This document shows positions 26,634 through 36,494 of a stretch of 64,000 nucleotides of DNA, in pieces. This DNA comes from CAVRCT01 sp963719645 (GTDB lineage Bacteria; Pseudomonadota; Gammaproteobacteria; DSM-16500): contig CAVRCT010000001.1 in NCBI GenBank assembly GCA_963719645.1, positions 124,001-188,000 on the forward strand. Reading direction: 5' to 3'. The notes under the pieces were generated by a model, which ran no database searches, was not told the DNA's origin, and worked only from the letters and a program-made list of their open reading frames with translations. Positions within the stretch are counted from its first letter, which is position 1. Every line of letters starts with the position of its first letter. The position numbers were made by a program, and so were the translations under genes.

Positions 26634-29600
26634 ATGTCTAATAATGATAAAGACCGAAGTGAAGCGCGAAGGCCATCTGAGTCGCCTATTGATCCATTGT
26701 CATTTTCATCTGCGAATCCGCTGTCTCGCGATCAAAGAGATGCGAAAGTGGATAATGATGAGCTATTCGTCACTTTTTTGCAGCACTTTGTGCCCAGCGA
26801 GAGCGAAGCCGAAATATGCGAGGCTGTTCAGTCCGCTGCGATCGGTACTAGCGAGCGAGTACGTCTAAATATCACGGTAATAAATAGCGATAGCTCTATA
26901 AATCGTATTGCAAAAATTGCTGGACCAAAAGAAGAAAAACTCCCGTCTCACAATCCAGCGGGTATGTTATCCGATTTAGGAAGAGTTTTTAACGATTATC
27001 CTAAGAAGTATGTTTCTAAAAAAAATCAGAAACAAGGCAGCAGCGAATATCCTGCGATTAATTTAAAAAAATTTGACGAATGGGTTGTTTCATTTTTCCA
27101 GATTATTACAAAAGCCCACGAGCAGAAAAAACAAATATTTGAAAATATAACACGTCCATATGAATTAAAAGAGGGACATTATCTTTCCACCTTAGAAAAG
27201 ATGCCAAGTGATCTACAGAACTATCTAAATAGTTATATTTGGGTAAATCAAAAACTTTATTATGTTCAACAGGAAGGCTTTGTTAGTAAAGCGGGTGATG
27301 AAAAAAGTAATAGCGAGGTGCGGGCGGTCATTCATGCGAAAGAAGTGGAAATTAAAGATCGGGAAAAATTCATATTAGATTTAGCACAAATTAACACCCA
27401 TCAGAAAAATAAATTGCGCTTAACAGATGAGCAAGTCGCGTCTTTAATAACCGCAAATGGCGATCATAAACCAATCTCTTTAAAAAAATCATTTAGAACA
27501 TGCGAGATCGCAGATAATGAAATTAAGATGCAAATTGACAGCATCTTAGATGATATTGTTGTAGAGGGTAGAAGAAAAATTTTAGATAATAAAGAGGAGA
27601 TAAGAAAGGGAATTTTAGATGCATTTCCCGGAACGGCAACGAAAAAAGGGTTAAAAGATTTAATAGATGAGAATCCAAATTTAAGCACTAGGATAAAAGA
27701 ACACTTAATTGAATCTTATTGTAATCAAATTGTCATACCTAATATTTCGACGGATCTCGAGCGCTTGCTTGACCCAGATAATGTCCTTATGTTGGAAGAC
27801 AAAAGCAATATCGCAACCTATTTTCAAGAGCGGATTTATGCGAATTACATTACAACTAAAAATGGCATTGAAAGTTTAGATCTTCGTTTCACCAATGCAT
27901 TTATACAACTTGTTTTTGATGACAAAAGGTTGCTCACTCAGGATGAGTTGCTGTCAGTTCGTTTTGCAAAAGCAAAGAAAATGGAAATGGTTCGCATGGA
28001 TGAAGGTTTATCTGAGTTAAAAAGTTCATTGTCAGTTGATACAATAACCCAGTTTTTTAAATCTAATAAATTCAGTCTGAAGAGTAAAAGAGAAAAAATT
28101 GTCCAGAAAATGAATTCGGATGTAGCAGATTTGGCTCTTGGGCAGCAGATAAAATTAATAGAGCAGGCACAGAAGACAATTGCCCTTGCGTATTCAAATT
28201 TGATTGGTTCTCTTGATGTGGATGTGAATTCAGTTAAAAGGAAAGCGAAATATGATGAAAGATTCGCACAGTTAAATATAGAATATGAACGAATTTTAGC
28301 AGCTATTCATATTCAAGAGATTGAGAGAAAAAAAAGAGGGGTTCTCAAAAAAATTGACCTTGAGAGAGCAGCGATAGATAAATTCGAAGATGCTGACGTA
28401 GGTGATGAAAAAGCTAATGAAGCTTTTAAAGATAAAATGGAAAAATCTAGAGCCTTACTTCGATCTAATACAGAATTATTATTAACGTTAGAGCAGGAAA
28501 TTTCAGCTGTTCAAAGAGATTCGGCAGAGAAAATGGAATCTTACCGGAAGAAAAAATCTATAACACGAAGTAAGACATTAAAAATTGCATCTAAACCTCG
28601 GGTGTTTTTAGAGCATGATGAGCATGGAGTAAACGTAAAAAGAAAAGAATCTGTTCGACTTGAAAATCCCTCTCAGTCGGTGGCAGCGAGCTCTGTAAGT
28701 GCGCAGTTGCATATTGAAACTCAACCAGATATTAGTCATCCGCTTGACTTGAATCTCCTAAAAGGTGCGTCTCTCTCTGTACAACCTGGTGATGAGTCCT
28801 CTTCCAGTGCGGAAGACGTATCGGATCGTGTCTCAGAAACACCTTCAGACCAATCCTCCGATCCAAGCGATCAAGAGGATCAACTCGCTGCTTTACATGC
28901 ACATTTAGGTGAGTCTAGCCATTCAAGCGATGAATTTAAAAGCGACGGTGGATTGAATCAATTATTTGCACAACAAGCGTCTCTACGAGAATCACCCGTT
29001 GATGAACAAGCATCTGATTCATCCGCATCTGATTTATCCGATGTTGCATCCGCACCGTCACCCACTCCATCACTTCCACCTTCGCTTACCAGTGACTCCT
29101 CAGGCCAATCGAATTCATCCAGCGTTGAACTTGTTGAGCCAGCTCCCGTTGCATCAACTAGTCGTGAACCCTCTAGCCGTCAGCAACCTGACGCGAATAG
29201 ACGACCCTCTAAATTTGATGAAGCCATGAAACGTCTTGCCACAATTGACCGGAATTTAAATGCACCGCTACTCGACAATAAAAATCCAATTTTAATTGAG
29301 TTGGCGCCTGTGTCTCTGTCAAATGTGAGTGCGCCAGCAGGGAGTGTTGCTGCTCGGCCATCTGAGATTAAACTTGAGATCAAAGCGGCGGTTGAAAATC
29401 AAGAAGGAAAATTAGATACATATTTATTGAACTTAGTTAAAGTCATGGCGCCGTTTGTGGAAATTAGCAGTAATGAAAATGTAAGTCGTGTCATTGCAAT
29501 TTTGCTTGCTGAAGTCAAAGGGGCAAAAGATTTTAAGACGGCATCTTCTCTACAAACTTTAATCGGTGAAATTAATAAAAGATGTCAACTCAGTTTTGAC

Positions 29601-30965
29601 CCTGCTAAAGAGTGTAAAAATTATAATTTGTTTTTAGCGTCGGTCAAACTGTTGCAATATGTTACGCAAAAGCAAGGGAAGATAAAAAAAACGGACGTTG
29701 ATCAATTAAGAATATTAGCGCATACCTTGGCACGTGAAAGTGTATCGTCAGCATGGAATGTAACGGTTCCGCCTATTTTGAAAGAATGGCCAGTTAGCAA
29801 ATTTGACGCTGAGTTTAAAAAAATATTTGCAGGTATTCAGAAAGAATTTAGCCCGGACGTGCAAATTCCGATAGGAGGAAGATTATTTGACTCTTTCATT
29901 CAAGATAAATACCCACTGGATCTGCCAGATTTACCTGAGAATTGGAAATCAGAAAACGATGCCGCTGTGACTCGAGCTGAAAGATTGGAGCTGATTGTTA
30001 AATTGCTTCGAAATGAAACGGCTAAATTACAACCTGATATGACTCAAGATGATTTGGCTGAAAAGGTCAAGAATTATTTTGCTGTGCTCGAGGAAAAAAT
30101 AAGAACCGAAAAAGATTTAACGGCTCAACAAAAAACGAATAGAGCGAGTTTGATAAGTGCTTTGCATACCCAGCAACAAGCGACGTTAGCTCAGCTTGAT
30201 GAGGGTGCGATGGTGTCTTTGCCAAGATTTAGTTTTTCATTGAGCTCAGCAGATGCAAAAGTAGATGCGCAAGCTGGAAAATCATCCGACGATATGCAGA
30301 TGAGTCGTAGATCATCTATCGTATTAGATGCTAAAGCCAATGCAGATATGATAAGTCAGAGAAATAAACTCCAAGCAGCCCTGATGGAATTTGAAAGAGA
30401 AATTAGAAACTATTATCCCATTCATGGTGCCAAATTATTTTGGCATACACGAAATCTCTCTGTTGATTCAGTTAGAAACTTAGCAGATAAAGCTGGGGAT
30501 TTGGATCAATTTCTTGTGATTTTGCTCGCTGAAAAGGATTCGATTCAACAAGGCAAATTTGCCAGTGCGTTAACCCAAGCTGTTAAAAAGTTCGATGAAT
30601 TATTTGCAGTTAAATCAGCAGAATTAAAAAGAGAGCCACGCTATTACAATCTTTCTGTTCAGTTATTGAAAACAATTGTCGCTAAAAAAGAAACGGCTAA
30701 AGTATTTAAAAATCCGGTTGAAGTACAAGCGGTTAGAGCGATTGCTTATAGGCTGGCTAAGCTAAGTATTGCGAAACATCCCCAAAATTTGTTGAGGGAA
30801 ACGATGGAGGCGATCATTCTAGTCGGTAATTCGCAATCTGATTTACGCAATGTTCTCTTCGAAATTGGTAAATCAATCTATCCCTACCTAAGTAATCCCG
30901 CACCTGAGGTAGTTGAGTTCAGGGAAGGTAAATCAAAGTTGGCAAAGTTGAAACGTTCCTCATAG
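26634..30965 (+). CDS. 1443-residue coiled-coil candidate effector with duplicated C-terminal domain
   Basis: No recognised family. The N-terminal 640 residues are helical and heptad-rich, strongest near 540-640 (IEYERILAAIHIQEIERKKR). A low-complexity segment (about 680-880) is rich in Ser, Pro, Asp and Glu. The C-terminal part holds two related helical units: NYNLFLASVKLLQYVTQKQG...LRILAHTLARESV (about 1000-1045) and YYNLSVQLLKTIVAKKE...VRAIAYRLAKLSI (about 1338-1380), each following a LVKVMAPFVEI/...FLVILLAEKD-type stretch. No signal peptide or membrane span. The C-terminus EFREGKSKLAKLKRSS is charged. It stands alone between fadJ and a convergent thioredoxin-fold gene, with its own promoter region. 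Effector status is inferred from size and composition. Confidence 0.65.
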   Translation: MSNNDKDRSEARRPSESPIDPLSFSSANPLSRDQRDAKVDNDELFVTFLQHFVPSESEAEICEAVQSAAIGTSERVRLNITVINSDSSINRIAKIAGPKEEKLPSHNPAGMLSDLGRVFNDYPKKYVSKKNQKQGSSEYPAINLKKFDEWVVSFFQIITKAHEQKKQIFENITRPYELKEGHYLSTLEKMPSDLQNYLNSYIWVNQKLYYVQQEGFVSKAGDEKSNSEVRAVIHAKEVEIKDREKFILDLAQINTHQKNKLRLTDEQVASLITANGDHKPISLKKSFRTCEIADNEIKMQIDSILDDIVVEGRRKILDNKEEIRKGILDAFPGTATKKGLKDLIDENPNLSTRIKEHLIESYCNQIVIPNISTDLERLLDPDNVLMLEDKSNIATYFQERIYANYITTKNGIESLDLRFTNAFIQLVFDDKRLLTQDELLSVRFAKAKKMEMVRMDEGLSELKSSLSVDTITQFFKSNKFSLKSKREKIVQKMNSDVADLALGQQIKLIEQAQKTIALAYSNLIGSLDVDVNSVKRKAKYDERFAQLNIEYERILAAIHIQEIERKKRGVLKKIDLERAAIDKFEDADVGDEKANEAFKDKMEKSRALLRSNTELLLTLEQEISAVQRDSAEKMESYRKKKSITRSKTLKIASKPRVFLEHDEHGVNVKRKESVRLENPSQSVAASSVSAQLHIETQPDISHPLDLNLLKGASLSVQPGDESSSSAEDVSDRVSETPSDQSSDPSDQEDQLAALHAHLGESSHSSDEFKSDGGLNQLFAQQASLRESPVDEQASDSSASDLSDVASAPSPTPSLPPSLTSDSSGQSNSSSVELVEPAPVASTSREPSSRQQPDANRRPSKFDEAMKRLATIDRNLNAPLLDNKNPILIELAPVSLSNVSAPAGSVAARPSEIKLEIKAAVENQEGKLDTYLLNLVKVMAPFVEISSNENVSRVIAILLAEVKGAKDFKTASSLQTLIGEINKRCQLSFDPAKECKNYNLFLASVKLLQYVTQKQGKIKKTDVDQLRILAHTLARESVSSAWNVTVPPILKEWPVSKFDAEFKKIFAGIQKEFSPDVQIPIGGRLFDSFIQDKYPLDLPDLPENWKSENDAAVTRAERLELIVKLLRNETAKLQPDMTQDDLAEKVKNYFAVLEEKIRTEKDLTAQQKTNRASLISALHTQQQATLAQLDEGAMVSLPRFSFSLSSADAKVDAQAGKSSDDMQMSRRSSIVLDAKANADMISQRNKLQAALMEFEREIRNYYPIHGAKLFWHTRNLSVDSVRNLADKAGDLDQFLVILLAEKDSIQQGKFASALTQAVKKFDELFAVKSAELKREPRYYNLSVQLLKTIVAKKETAKVFKNPVEVQAVRAIAYRLAKLSIAKHPQNLLRETMEAIILVGNSQSDLRNVLFEIGKSIYPYLSNPAPEVVEFREGKSKLAKLKRSS

Positions 30966-31038
30966 TCTGAACGACAATTTTGTTACCAATCTTGAAAAAA
31001 AAGGGATAAACATCGATTAAGAACTTTTTCTTTTTATA

Positions 31039-31407
31039 CAAATCCCCCTTGTTCCCAATGGCACTAGCTTAAGAACTGTCGTCCCGGAATTTACTGGCGC
31101 TTAATGAGCGCTTTTTGCGAATTTAGCGCCAGTTAATGTCCGGGATCCATTTTGCTTAAAGCATATAAGTTAAAAGCAAGAGGGCGATAAATTGAAGATG
31201 GATCCCGGACATTAAGTAGCTCTAAACGAGCAAAAGGCGCTCGTTAAGAGCTACTAAATTCCGGGACGACAGTTCTTAATCTAGTGCCATTGCCCCTTGT
31301 TCCCCCTTTTTCAAAGTGGGAGACCTTCTAAGCAAGCCCTGTGTCTTAACAGTAAAAGCTGCTTAGAAGGTCTCCCACTTTGAAAAAGGGGGAACAAGGG
31401 GGATTTG
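31039..31407. repeat. Family E palindrome interrupted by a family A element
   Basis: The left arm CAAATCCCCCTTGTTCC is separated from the rest of its own palindrome by a family A copy (31056-31292). The sequence CCCCTTGTTCC occurs immediately on both sides of the inserted copy, an 11-bp direct repeat. The remaining palindrome (31293-31407) then closes normally. Together with the next feature this explains the gap 30966-31474. Confidence 0.9.
31056..31292. repeat. Family A cruciform repeat, copy 3 (inverted orientation)
   Basis: Ends CAATGGCACTAGCTTAAGAA / CTAGTGCCATTG. The ACTGGCGCTTAATGAGCGC arm comes first here, so the copy is reversed relative to the 12313 and 19515 copies. Nearly identical to the copy at 40029-40265. 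Confidence 0.93.
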
Positions 31408-31474
31408 TATAAAAAAATTAAATTTTTCTCTGCCACGGAATTGAGTGGGATTTATATAAAATAATTATTCCTCT

Positions 31475-32032
31475 TCACTTCATCCATTTAATATTACAAC
31501 CCACACTCGGCTTCTGATCCTCATCCACAGAACGATTATGCAATATCGCATCCAGCGCCGCCGTTAACTCTTCTCCCGTCACCGGAACATTATTCCCAGG
31601 CGTTGAACCATCAAACCGCCCTCGATATACACACTTCAACTCACGATCAAACACATACAAATCCGGTGTACATTCTGCTTGATAAGCTCTCGCAACGTTT
31701 TGCGTCGCATCAAATAAATAGGGAAACGAATAACCGTGCAACGTCGCCTCATCACGCATTTTTTCAGGACTGTCCGCTGGATAATTTTTCACGTCATTCG
31801 CATTAATACCAACAAATTGAATGCCCATTGTTTGATAGTGCTTAACAACGTCGACTAATTTCGTCTGGATATGGATAACATAAGGGCAATGATTACACAT
31901 AAAAATCACGACTGTTGCAATGTTAGACTTAATATCATTCAAAGATACCGTTTTACCCGAGATCGTATCCGGCAATGAAAAATCAGGGGCTTTCGTGCCT
32001 AACGGCAACATGGAAGAGGGGGTTAATGGCAT
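31475..32032 (-). CDS. Thioredoxin-fold (AhpC/TlpA-like) protein
   Basis: A 185-residue peroxiredoxin/thioredoxin-like protein. It begins with the typical LGTKAPDFSLPDTISGKTVSL and has the redox motif CNHCPYV (about residue 45), matching the MCNHCPYV variant of the redoxin family of unknown substrate found in many proteobacteria. Later KCVYRGRFDG and the C-terminal PSVGCNIKWMK also match that family. No signal peptide, so it is probably cytoplasmic. It is divergent from fadL and convergent with the 1443-residue gene. The ATG at 32032 follows TTAGGAGATT. Its precise reductase or peroxidase activity cannot be told from sequence. Confidence 0.85.
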   Translation of the reverse strand: MPLTPSSMLPLGTKAPDFSLPDTISGKTVSLNDIKSNIATVVIFMCNHCPYVIHIQTKLVDVVKHYQTMGIQFVGINANDVKNYPADSPEKMRDEATLHGYSFPYLFDATQNVARAYQAECTPDLYVFDRELKCVYRGRFDGSTPGNNVPVTGEELTAALDAILHNRSVDEDQKPSVGCNIKWMK

Positions 32033-32055
32033 GGCAATCTCCTAAGAAAAAATCA

Positions 32056-32083
32056 TTGTGTTGTTATTTGATTCCGGTATTCT
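32056..32083 (+). promoter_or_regulatory. Candidate sigma-70 promoter for fadL
   Basis: TTGTGT (32056-32061), 16-base spacer, TATTCT (32078-32083), about 58 bases before the fadL start, in the short divergent region. Confidence 0.45.
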
Positions 32084-32141
32084 ATCTGCAAAATTCAATG
32101 GATGCAGCGAAAAATAAGTAAAAATTATCAGGGAGAATAAC

Positions 32142-33485
32142 GTGATAAAGCAATTCAAATTACATCAACTTTTTTGTGTCATGACAGCCATGGGTGTGGT
32201 TGCAGTGACAAATACGGCGCAAGCATCCGGTTTCAAATTATGGGAACAAGATGCGGCATCCATCGGCAATTATCATGCAGGCGTGGCCGCAACAGCCGAC
32301 GATGCGAGTACCGCATATTATAATCCTGCCGGTCTAGTCCGAATTCAAAATCAACAACTCATCGCCGGTCTCGATCCCGTGCTCACCGATTTCAAATTCC
32401 GCGGCACCGTTGCGAATAATTTAATCCTCGCGCCAGCCGGTCCTCAATCGGTTGTTGCCCAAGGTGGCAATACCAGTATTGTACCGTTTCTCCATTATGC
32501 AGCACCTCTAGATGAAAAATGGGTATTTGGTTTCAGCGTCACATCGCCTTTCGGATTAAAAACAAGTTATGGTAATCAAACGTTCGCGCGGTATGCTGCA
32601 ACCTATACCTCGCTGCAAGTGATTGATGTGAGTCCTTCCTTAGCGTTTGCGATTAATAACAAATGGTCTCTCGGTGCCGGATTTGATTACCAACATGCCG
32701 ATGCGCAATTTAATTTAATAGCGGGTGCAGGCACTCCTGCAACCAATACCAGTTCAGATAATTCAGGCAAAAGTAATGCATATGGTTATCACTTAGGTAT
32801 TTTATTTCAACCCACCGAGCAAACCCGCATCGGTCTTGCTTATCAATCACAAATGGTGCATCACTTGCGCGGCGATAGCAATTTCAGTGGTTTGTTAGCA
32901 AATTATCCGAATGGTTTATTGACAGGTACGCCAGGATTTCAAGGAAGTTCGCAATTAAAAGCAGATGTCACCTTACCCCCCACAACGATGTTGAGCTTGT
33001 TCCACTCTTTCAATACGACATGGGATGTGTTAGGTACGGTTAGTTATACGCAATGGAATGTCTTTAAAAAATTAGTGTTACAAAATGTCGCCGGCGTGAA
33101 TACCAGTTTAGCGTTGAGTAATTCAATTGTCGTTATTGTGCCGGAAAATTATCGCAATACTTGGAATGCGTCACTCGGTGCGAATTATCATGTGAATGAA
33201 CAAGTTTTATTGCGCACGGGTTTGGGTTTTGATGAAACACCGACGAATAATTCGGATCGCAATTTACAATTACCTGACAGTGATCGCATTGCGCTTGCAT
33301 TCGGCGGCCATTTCCAAATGAATAAATCGATTGGCTTTGATGCGGGTTGGACACATTATTTTCTGATGAACACACGAATTAATAATGTCGTTCAAGCGGT
33401 AGGGGCGCAAGTATCAACCACCAATGGATCTGTCCATTCCAGTGCCGATGTGTTTGGTGCACAAATCAAGTGGGATATTGCTTAG
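32142..33485 (+). CDS. fadL: Long-chain fatty-acid outer-membrane transporter FadL
   Basis: Outer-membrane beta-barrel that imports long-chain fatty acids. An N-terminal signal peptide (about residues 1-29, ending AQASG) precedes the hatch region with AYYNPAGLVRI (about 65), the NPA signature of FadL. The barrel continues to a C-terminal strand ending VFGAQIKWDIA, and the length (447) is usual. The start is a GTG at 32142 with GGGAGAA 5-6 bases upstream. It is not adjacent to the fad operon but would feed the same pathway as the two FadE enzymes, FadI and FadJ in this window. Confidence 0.92.
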   Translation: MIKQFKLHQLFCVMTAMGVVAVTNTAQASGFKLWEQDAASIGNYHAGVAATADDASTAYYNPAGLVRIQNQQLIAGLDPVLTDFKFRGTVANNLILAPAGPQSVVAQGGNTSIVPFLHYAAPLDEKWVFGFSVTSPFGLKTSYGNQTFARYAATYTSLQVIDVSPSLAFAINNKWSLGAGFDYQHADAQFNLIAGAGTPATNTSSDNSGKSNAYGYHLGILFQPTEQTRIGLAYQSQMVHHLRGDSNFSGLLANYPNGLLTGTPGFQGSSQLKADVTLPPTTMLSLFHSFNTTWDVLGTVSYTQWNVFKKLVLQNVAGVNTSLALSNSIVVIVPENYRNTWNASLGANYHVNEQVLLRTGLGFDETPTNNSDRNLQLPDSDRIALAFGGHFQMNKSIGFDAGWTHYFLMNTRINNVVQAVGAQVSTTNGSVHSSADVFGAQIKWDIA

Positions 33486-33513
33486 GTAACTATACAAACC
33501 ACCGCTGTGTCGT

Positions 33514-33712
33514 GCCAGTTGTAGGGTGGATTAGGCGCCTTTTGCCGTAATCCACCTTATCAAATTGCTGCAGCTTGGTGGATTACGACGCAAAAGGCGC
33601 GTCTAATCCACCCTACAACTAAGCAAAATTCCCTTAGCTTGACGCCTATGCCCACAAGGGTGGAAGGAACTCACGGATGAAGAGTGTTGAATTACGCAAC
33701 AACACCTTAGAA
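33514..33712. repeat. Family C layered palindrome, copy 2 (left outer arm missing)
   Basis: Core GTTGTAGGGTGGATTAGGCG and mirror (33519-33620) are almost identical to the 4014 copy, and the right outer layers (CTTAGCTTGACGCCTATGCC, AGGGTGGAAGGAACTC) follow, ending TTGAATTACGCAACAACACC. On the left only ACCACCGCTGTGTCGTGCCA, vocabulary from other composites, is present. Confidence 0.88.
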
Positions 33713-33770
33713 AATTTATATATAGAAATTATATCGCAATGGCACTCGCTTAAGAATTGTCATCCCGTAA

Positions 33771-35384
33771 TTACACATGCGTAGGAATAATTAATCGATC
33801 ACCTTCTTGCAATGCATTGCTCGCCATTAAATTCGCTAAACGAACCGCTTGTGGTGTCGTGTGAAATTTATCTGCAACGGATTGAATCGTATCGCCCTTG
33901 CGTACCATGTAAATCGTATCACCCGGTGTCAATTGATAATGCTGTGATTCAGCTTGCTGTTTTAAGTGAGTAGGAATAATCAATCGTTGATTCAATTGCA
34001 AATTGTCTTGGCTTAAATGATTCACAGCTAATAATGTTTTTTTATCAATGTGAAAATGAGTTGCCAATTTATCTAAATTATCACCCATGCGTACCATATA
34101 CAGTGTGTCACCCGGTTGCATTTGATAATTTGTTGCAATCGCTTCTGACAACATAACGGTGTCATCAGATGATTTGATCACAGGCAATGTTTTTACTTTT
34201 TGCTGCACGGGAATTTCTTGTACGGGTGAGGATTTATTTTTAGGAATTAATAAATTATAGCCTGGCCGCAGCGCTGCAAAACTCGGATTCATCTTGCGAA
34301 GTACAGTAGGGGAAGTACTAAAATGCCGTGCAATGGTTTTATACGTATCACCTGAGCGTACTTTATAACGGGCATAATTGACTTGATGATACAGTGGCCA
34401 ACTATTTAAATTATCTGTAAAACGCGCCACATTTTCGATCGGTAACACTAATTTGTAAGGCCCATTCGGATCCATCGCGGAACGACTGTAACCCGGATTG
34501 AGTTGCATCAATTGTTTTAAACTCAAGCCTGCCAAACTGGCGGCTTGTTTTAAATCAATTTGTCCACCCGCATCAACTTGTGCCAGATACGGTGCATTAC
34601 GAATGGGTGGAAGTTGAATGGGGTATTCGTCAGGATGGCTAATAATAATGGCCAGTGCGAGTAATTGCGGCACATAATCTTTTGTTTGTTGGGCAACGGG
34701 CAACGACCAAAAATCTGTATTTTCACCGTTATTAATATTTTTGCGAATGGCGGCTAAGACATTGCCTTCACCCGTGTTATACGCCGCGATGGCTAATAAC
34801 CAATTCCCATCAAAAAAACTTTGTAGATAGGATAAATGATTGAGTGCACCGCGAGTGGAAGCAATAATATCGCGGCGTCCATCATACCACCAATTTTGTC
34901 GCAGCCCTTCATCGGAAGCCGTTCCTGGCATCATTTGCCAAATCCCGGCGGCACCGCGATAGGAATAGGCGAATGGATTGTACGAGCTCTCAATAATGGG
35001 TAACAACATCACTTCCGCAGGCAAATGTCTTTTTTTGACTTGTTGCAGAATAAAATAAAGATAAGGTGCAGAGCGGGACATGGAACGGTATAAAAAATCT
35101 TGATGGTTCATAAACCATTCGATTTTTTGTTGCACTAAGGGATTATCTTCATAATGCGATAACTTGAATTCGTGTCGTAAGATGTTCCAGAGATCGTCTG
35201 CATTTTGATAACGATCGAGATCATGCGCTAGCATTTCACTGCGTTCGCGGGTGTGTGTGGTGGTGTTTTGGTATTCGCGAATGCCTTCCAGGTTTGGTGT
35301 TGCCATGACAATATGACTAGTCAATGCGATGCTGCATATTCCAATTGCGATATTTTTTATTATTTTGCAACAAAATTGAAACAT
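33771..35384 (-). CDS. mltD: Membrane-bound lytic transglycosylase D with three LysM domains
   Basis: Cleaves peptidoglycan glycan strands in the periplasm to form anhydromuropeptides. After an N-terminal hydrophobic signal (about residues 8-27 from the chosen start, IAIGICSIALTSHIV) comes the SLT domain with the catalytic glutamate in MLLPIIESSYNPFAYS and GAAGIWQMMPGTA. Three LysM repeats follow, recognised by YKVRSGDTYKTIA, YMVRMGDNLDKLA and YMVRKGDTIQSVA, each ending in LLIP or LIIP. The open frame continues upstream to 35468; I choose the ATG at 35384 because the signal peptide then starts properly and AAAGAGATGG lies upstream. No lipobox is seen, unlike E. coli MltD. Confidence 0.9.
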   Translation of the reverse strand: MFQFCCKIIKNIAIGICSIALTSHIVMATPNLEGIREYQNTTTHTRERSEMLAHDLDRYQNADDLWNILRHEFKLSHYEDNPLVQQKIEWFMNHQDFLYRSMSRSAPYLYFILQQVKKRHLPAEVMLLPIIESSYNPFAYSYRGAAGIWQMMPGTASDEGLRQNWWYDGRRDIIASTRGALNHLSYLQSFFDGNWLLAIAAYNTGEGNVLAAIRKNINNGENTDFWSLPVAQQTKDYVPQLLALAIIISHPDEYPIQLPPIRNAPYLAQVDAGGQIDLKQAASLAGLSLKQLMQLNPGYSRSAMDPNGPYKLVLPIENVARFTDNLNSWPLYHQVNYARYKVRSGDTYKTIARHFSTSPTVLRKMNPSFAALRPGYNLLIPKNKSSPVQEIPVQQKVKTLPVIKSSDDTVMLSEAIATNYQMQPGDTLYMVRMGDNLDKLATHFHIDKKTLLAVNHLSQDNLQLNQRLIIPTHLKQQAESQHYQLTPGDTIYMVRKGDTIQSVADKFHTTPQAVRLANLMASNALQEGDRLIIPTHV

Positions 35385-35539
35385 GAATTCCATCTCTTTG
35401 TGCATTGAAAATTGACTCCCCGCTTGCGACAGGCACAAAGCGTTGGAGTAAAGTCGAATTTTATACAACGTGTAAGTCTACCATAGAAATTAATGCGCGT
35501 ATAAATTAAAATTCACCCTGATGTACTGTCAAAGGTATC

Positions 35540-35698
35540 TACACAAACCATCCATGTGTCGTGGCGTTGTTGCATAATTCTCGGTGTGTCGTGCCAGCGT
35601 GCTTTTAGCTGGCACGACACTGAATTGACACCGTGAATTACGCAACAAGGCCATGTGTCGTCCCGCGCTAAAAGCCGCGCGGGATGACATCGAGAATT
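35540..35698. repeat. IS903-like mini-element inserted in a hairpin repeat, with 9-bp direct repeats
   Basis: The element at 35563-35652 starts GGCGTTGTTGCATAATTC and ends with TTACGCAACAAGGCC; it encloses hairpin GTGTCGTGCCAGC/GCTGGCACGACAC. ATGTGTCGT occurs directly before (35554-35562) and after (35653-35661), a 9-bp direct repeat. The host sequence is the ...TCCCGCGCTAAAAGCCGCGC hairpin also seen at 19800. This fills most of the gap 35469-35755. Confidence 0.8.
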
Positions 35699-35755
35699 TT
35701 GCATTTCCAGATGCGACTGATATAGTTTTAAAAATAACAACAAGGAAGATTGATT

Positions 35756-36490
35756 TTGGCTAAAACCTACCGCGTCGCACAGCATTGGAATCAGTGGTTG
35801 TCTCAGCCCTTTGGGCGCTCGATTCAAGCTTATGAGTACCTGTATTTGCAGAAACTATGGACGGATATGTATGGCAAACATGGATTACTCATTGGTGTAT
35901 CACAGCAAATCGATTTAATTCATACGAGTGAGACGGCGTGTCATGTGCTACTATCCCCGTTGTTTAATAAAGAATTGCCAATTCTTGCCGTCGAAAGTGA
36001 TTTTCATGAATTACCCATTTTATCAGGCGCGGTGGATTTAGTTTTATTGCCTCATACCTTAGATTATACGGATAATCCGCGCCAATTATTGGCGGAGAGT
36101 TGTCGAATTGTGAAGCCGGAAGGCCATATTATTATTTTAGGCTTTAATCGAATAAGTTTATGGGGGTTGCGTAAATTATTATCGACAAGCCGACAGATTC
36201 CTTGGACCTTGCATTTTTTTCAAACGGCAACGATTAAAAAATGGTTACAATTGGCTGATTTTGAATTGGTGAAACAAGAAACGATTCTTTTTAGTTTGCC
36301 ATTCCATTCGAAGCGTAAATTGAAATGGCTTGAATGGATCGGCAGAAAGTTTTTTAAACCCTTCGGCAGTGTTTATATAGTTGTTGCCAAAGCAAAAGTG
36401 ATACCGTTAACGCCCATTCGATTAACATGGCAACAAAAATTATCGAGTGTGCATGTTACGATACCGGGTCCTACCATGCGAGATTTTTGA
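35756..36490 (+). CDS. Class I SAM-dependent methyltransferase (YafS-like)
   Basis: About 244 residues. The core has AVESDFHELPILSGAVDLVL (about 80) and RIVKPEGHIIILGFN (about 120), which match a methyltransferase domain of the type found next to rnhA/dnaQ in gammaproteobacteria (YafS in E. coli). The SAM-binding glycine loop is degenerate (HGLLIGVSQQ), so activity is uncertain. There is no suitable ATG; the TTG at 35756 has AAGGAAG at proper spacing, while the TTG at 35750 would be too close to it. The stop lies just 5 bases before rnhA, and the order yafS-like, rnhA, dnaQ supports the assignment. The substrate is unknown. Confidence 0.72.
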   Translation: MAKTYRVAQHWNQWLSQPFGRSIQAYEYLYLQKLWTDMYGKHGLLIGVSQQIDLIHTSETACHVLLSPLFNKELPILAVESDFHELPILSGAVDLVLLPHTLDYTDNPRQLLAESCRIVKPEGHIIILGFNRISLWGLRKLLSTSRQIPWTLHFFQTATIKKWLQLADFELVKQETILFSLPFHSKRKLKWLEWIGRKFFKPFGSVYIVVAKAKVIPLTPIRLTWQQKLSSVHVTIPGPTMRDF

Positions 36491-36494
36491 AAGA

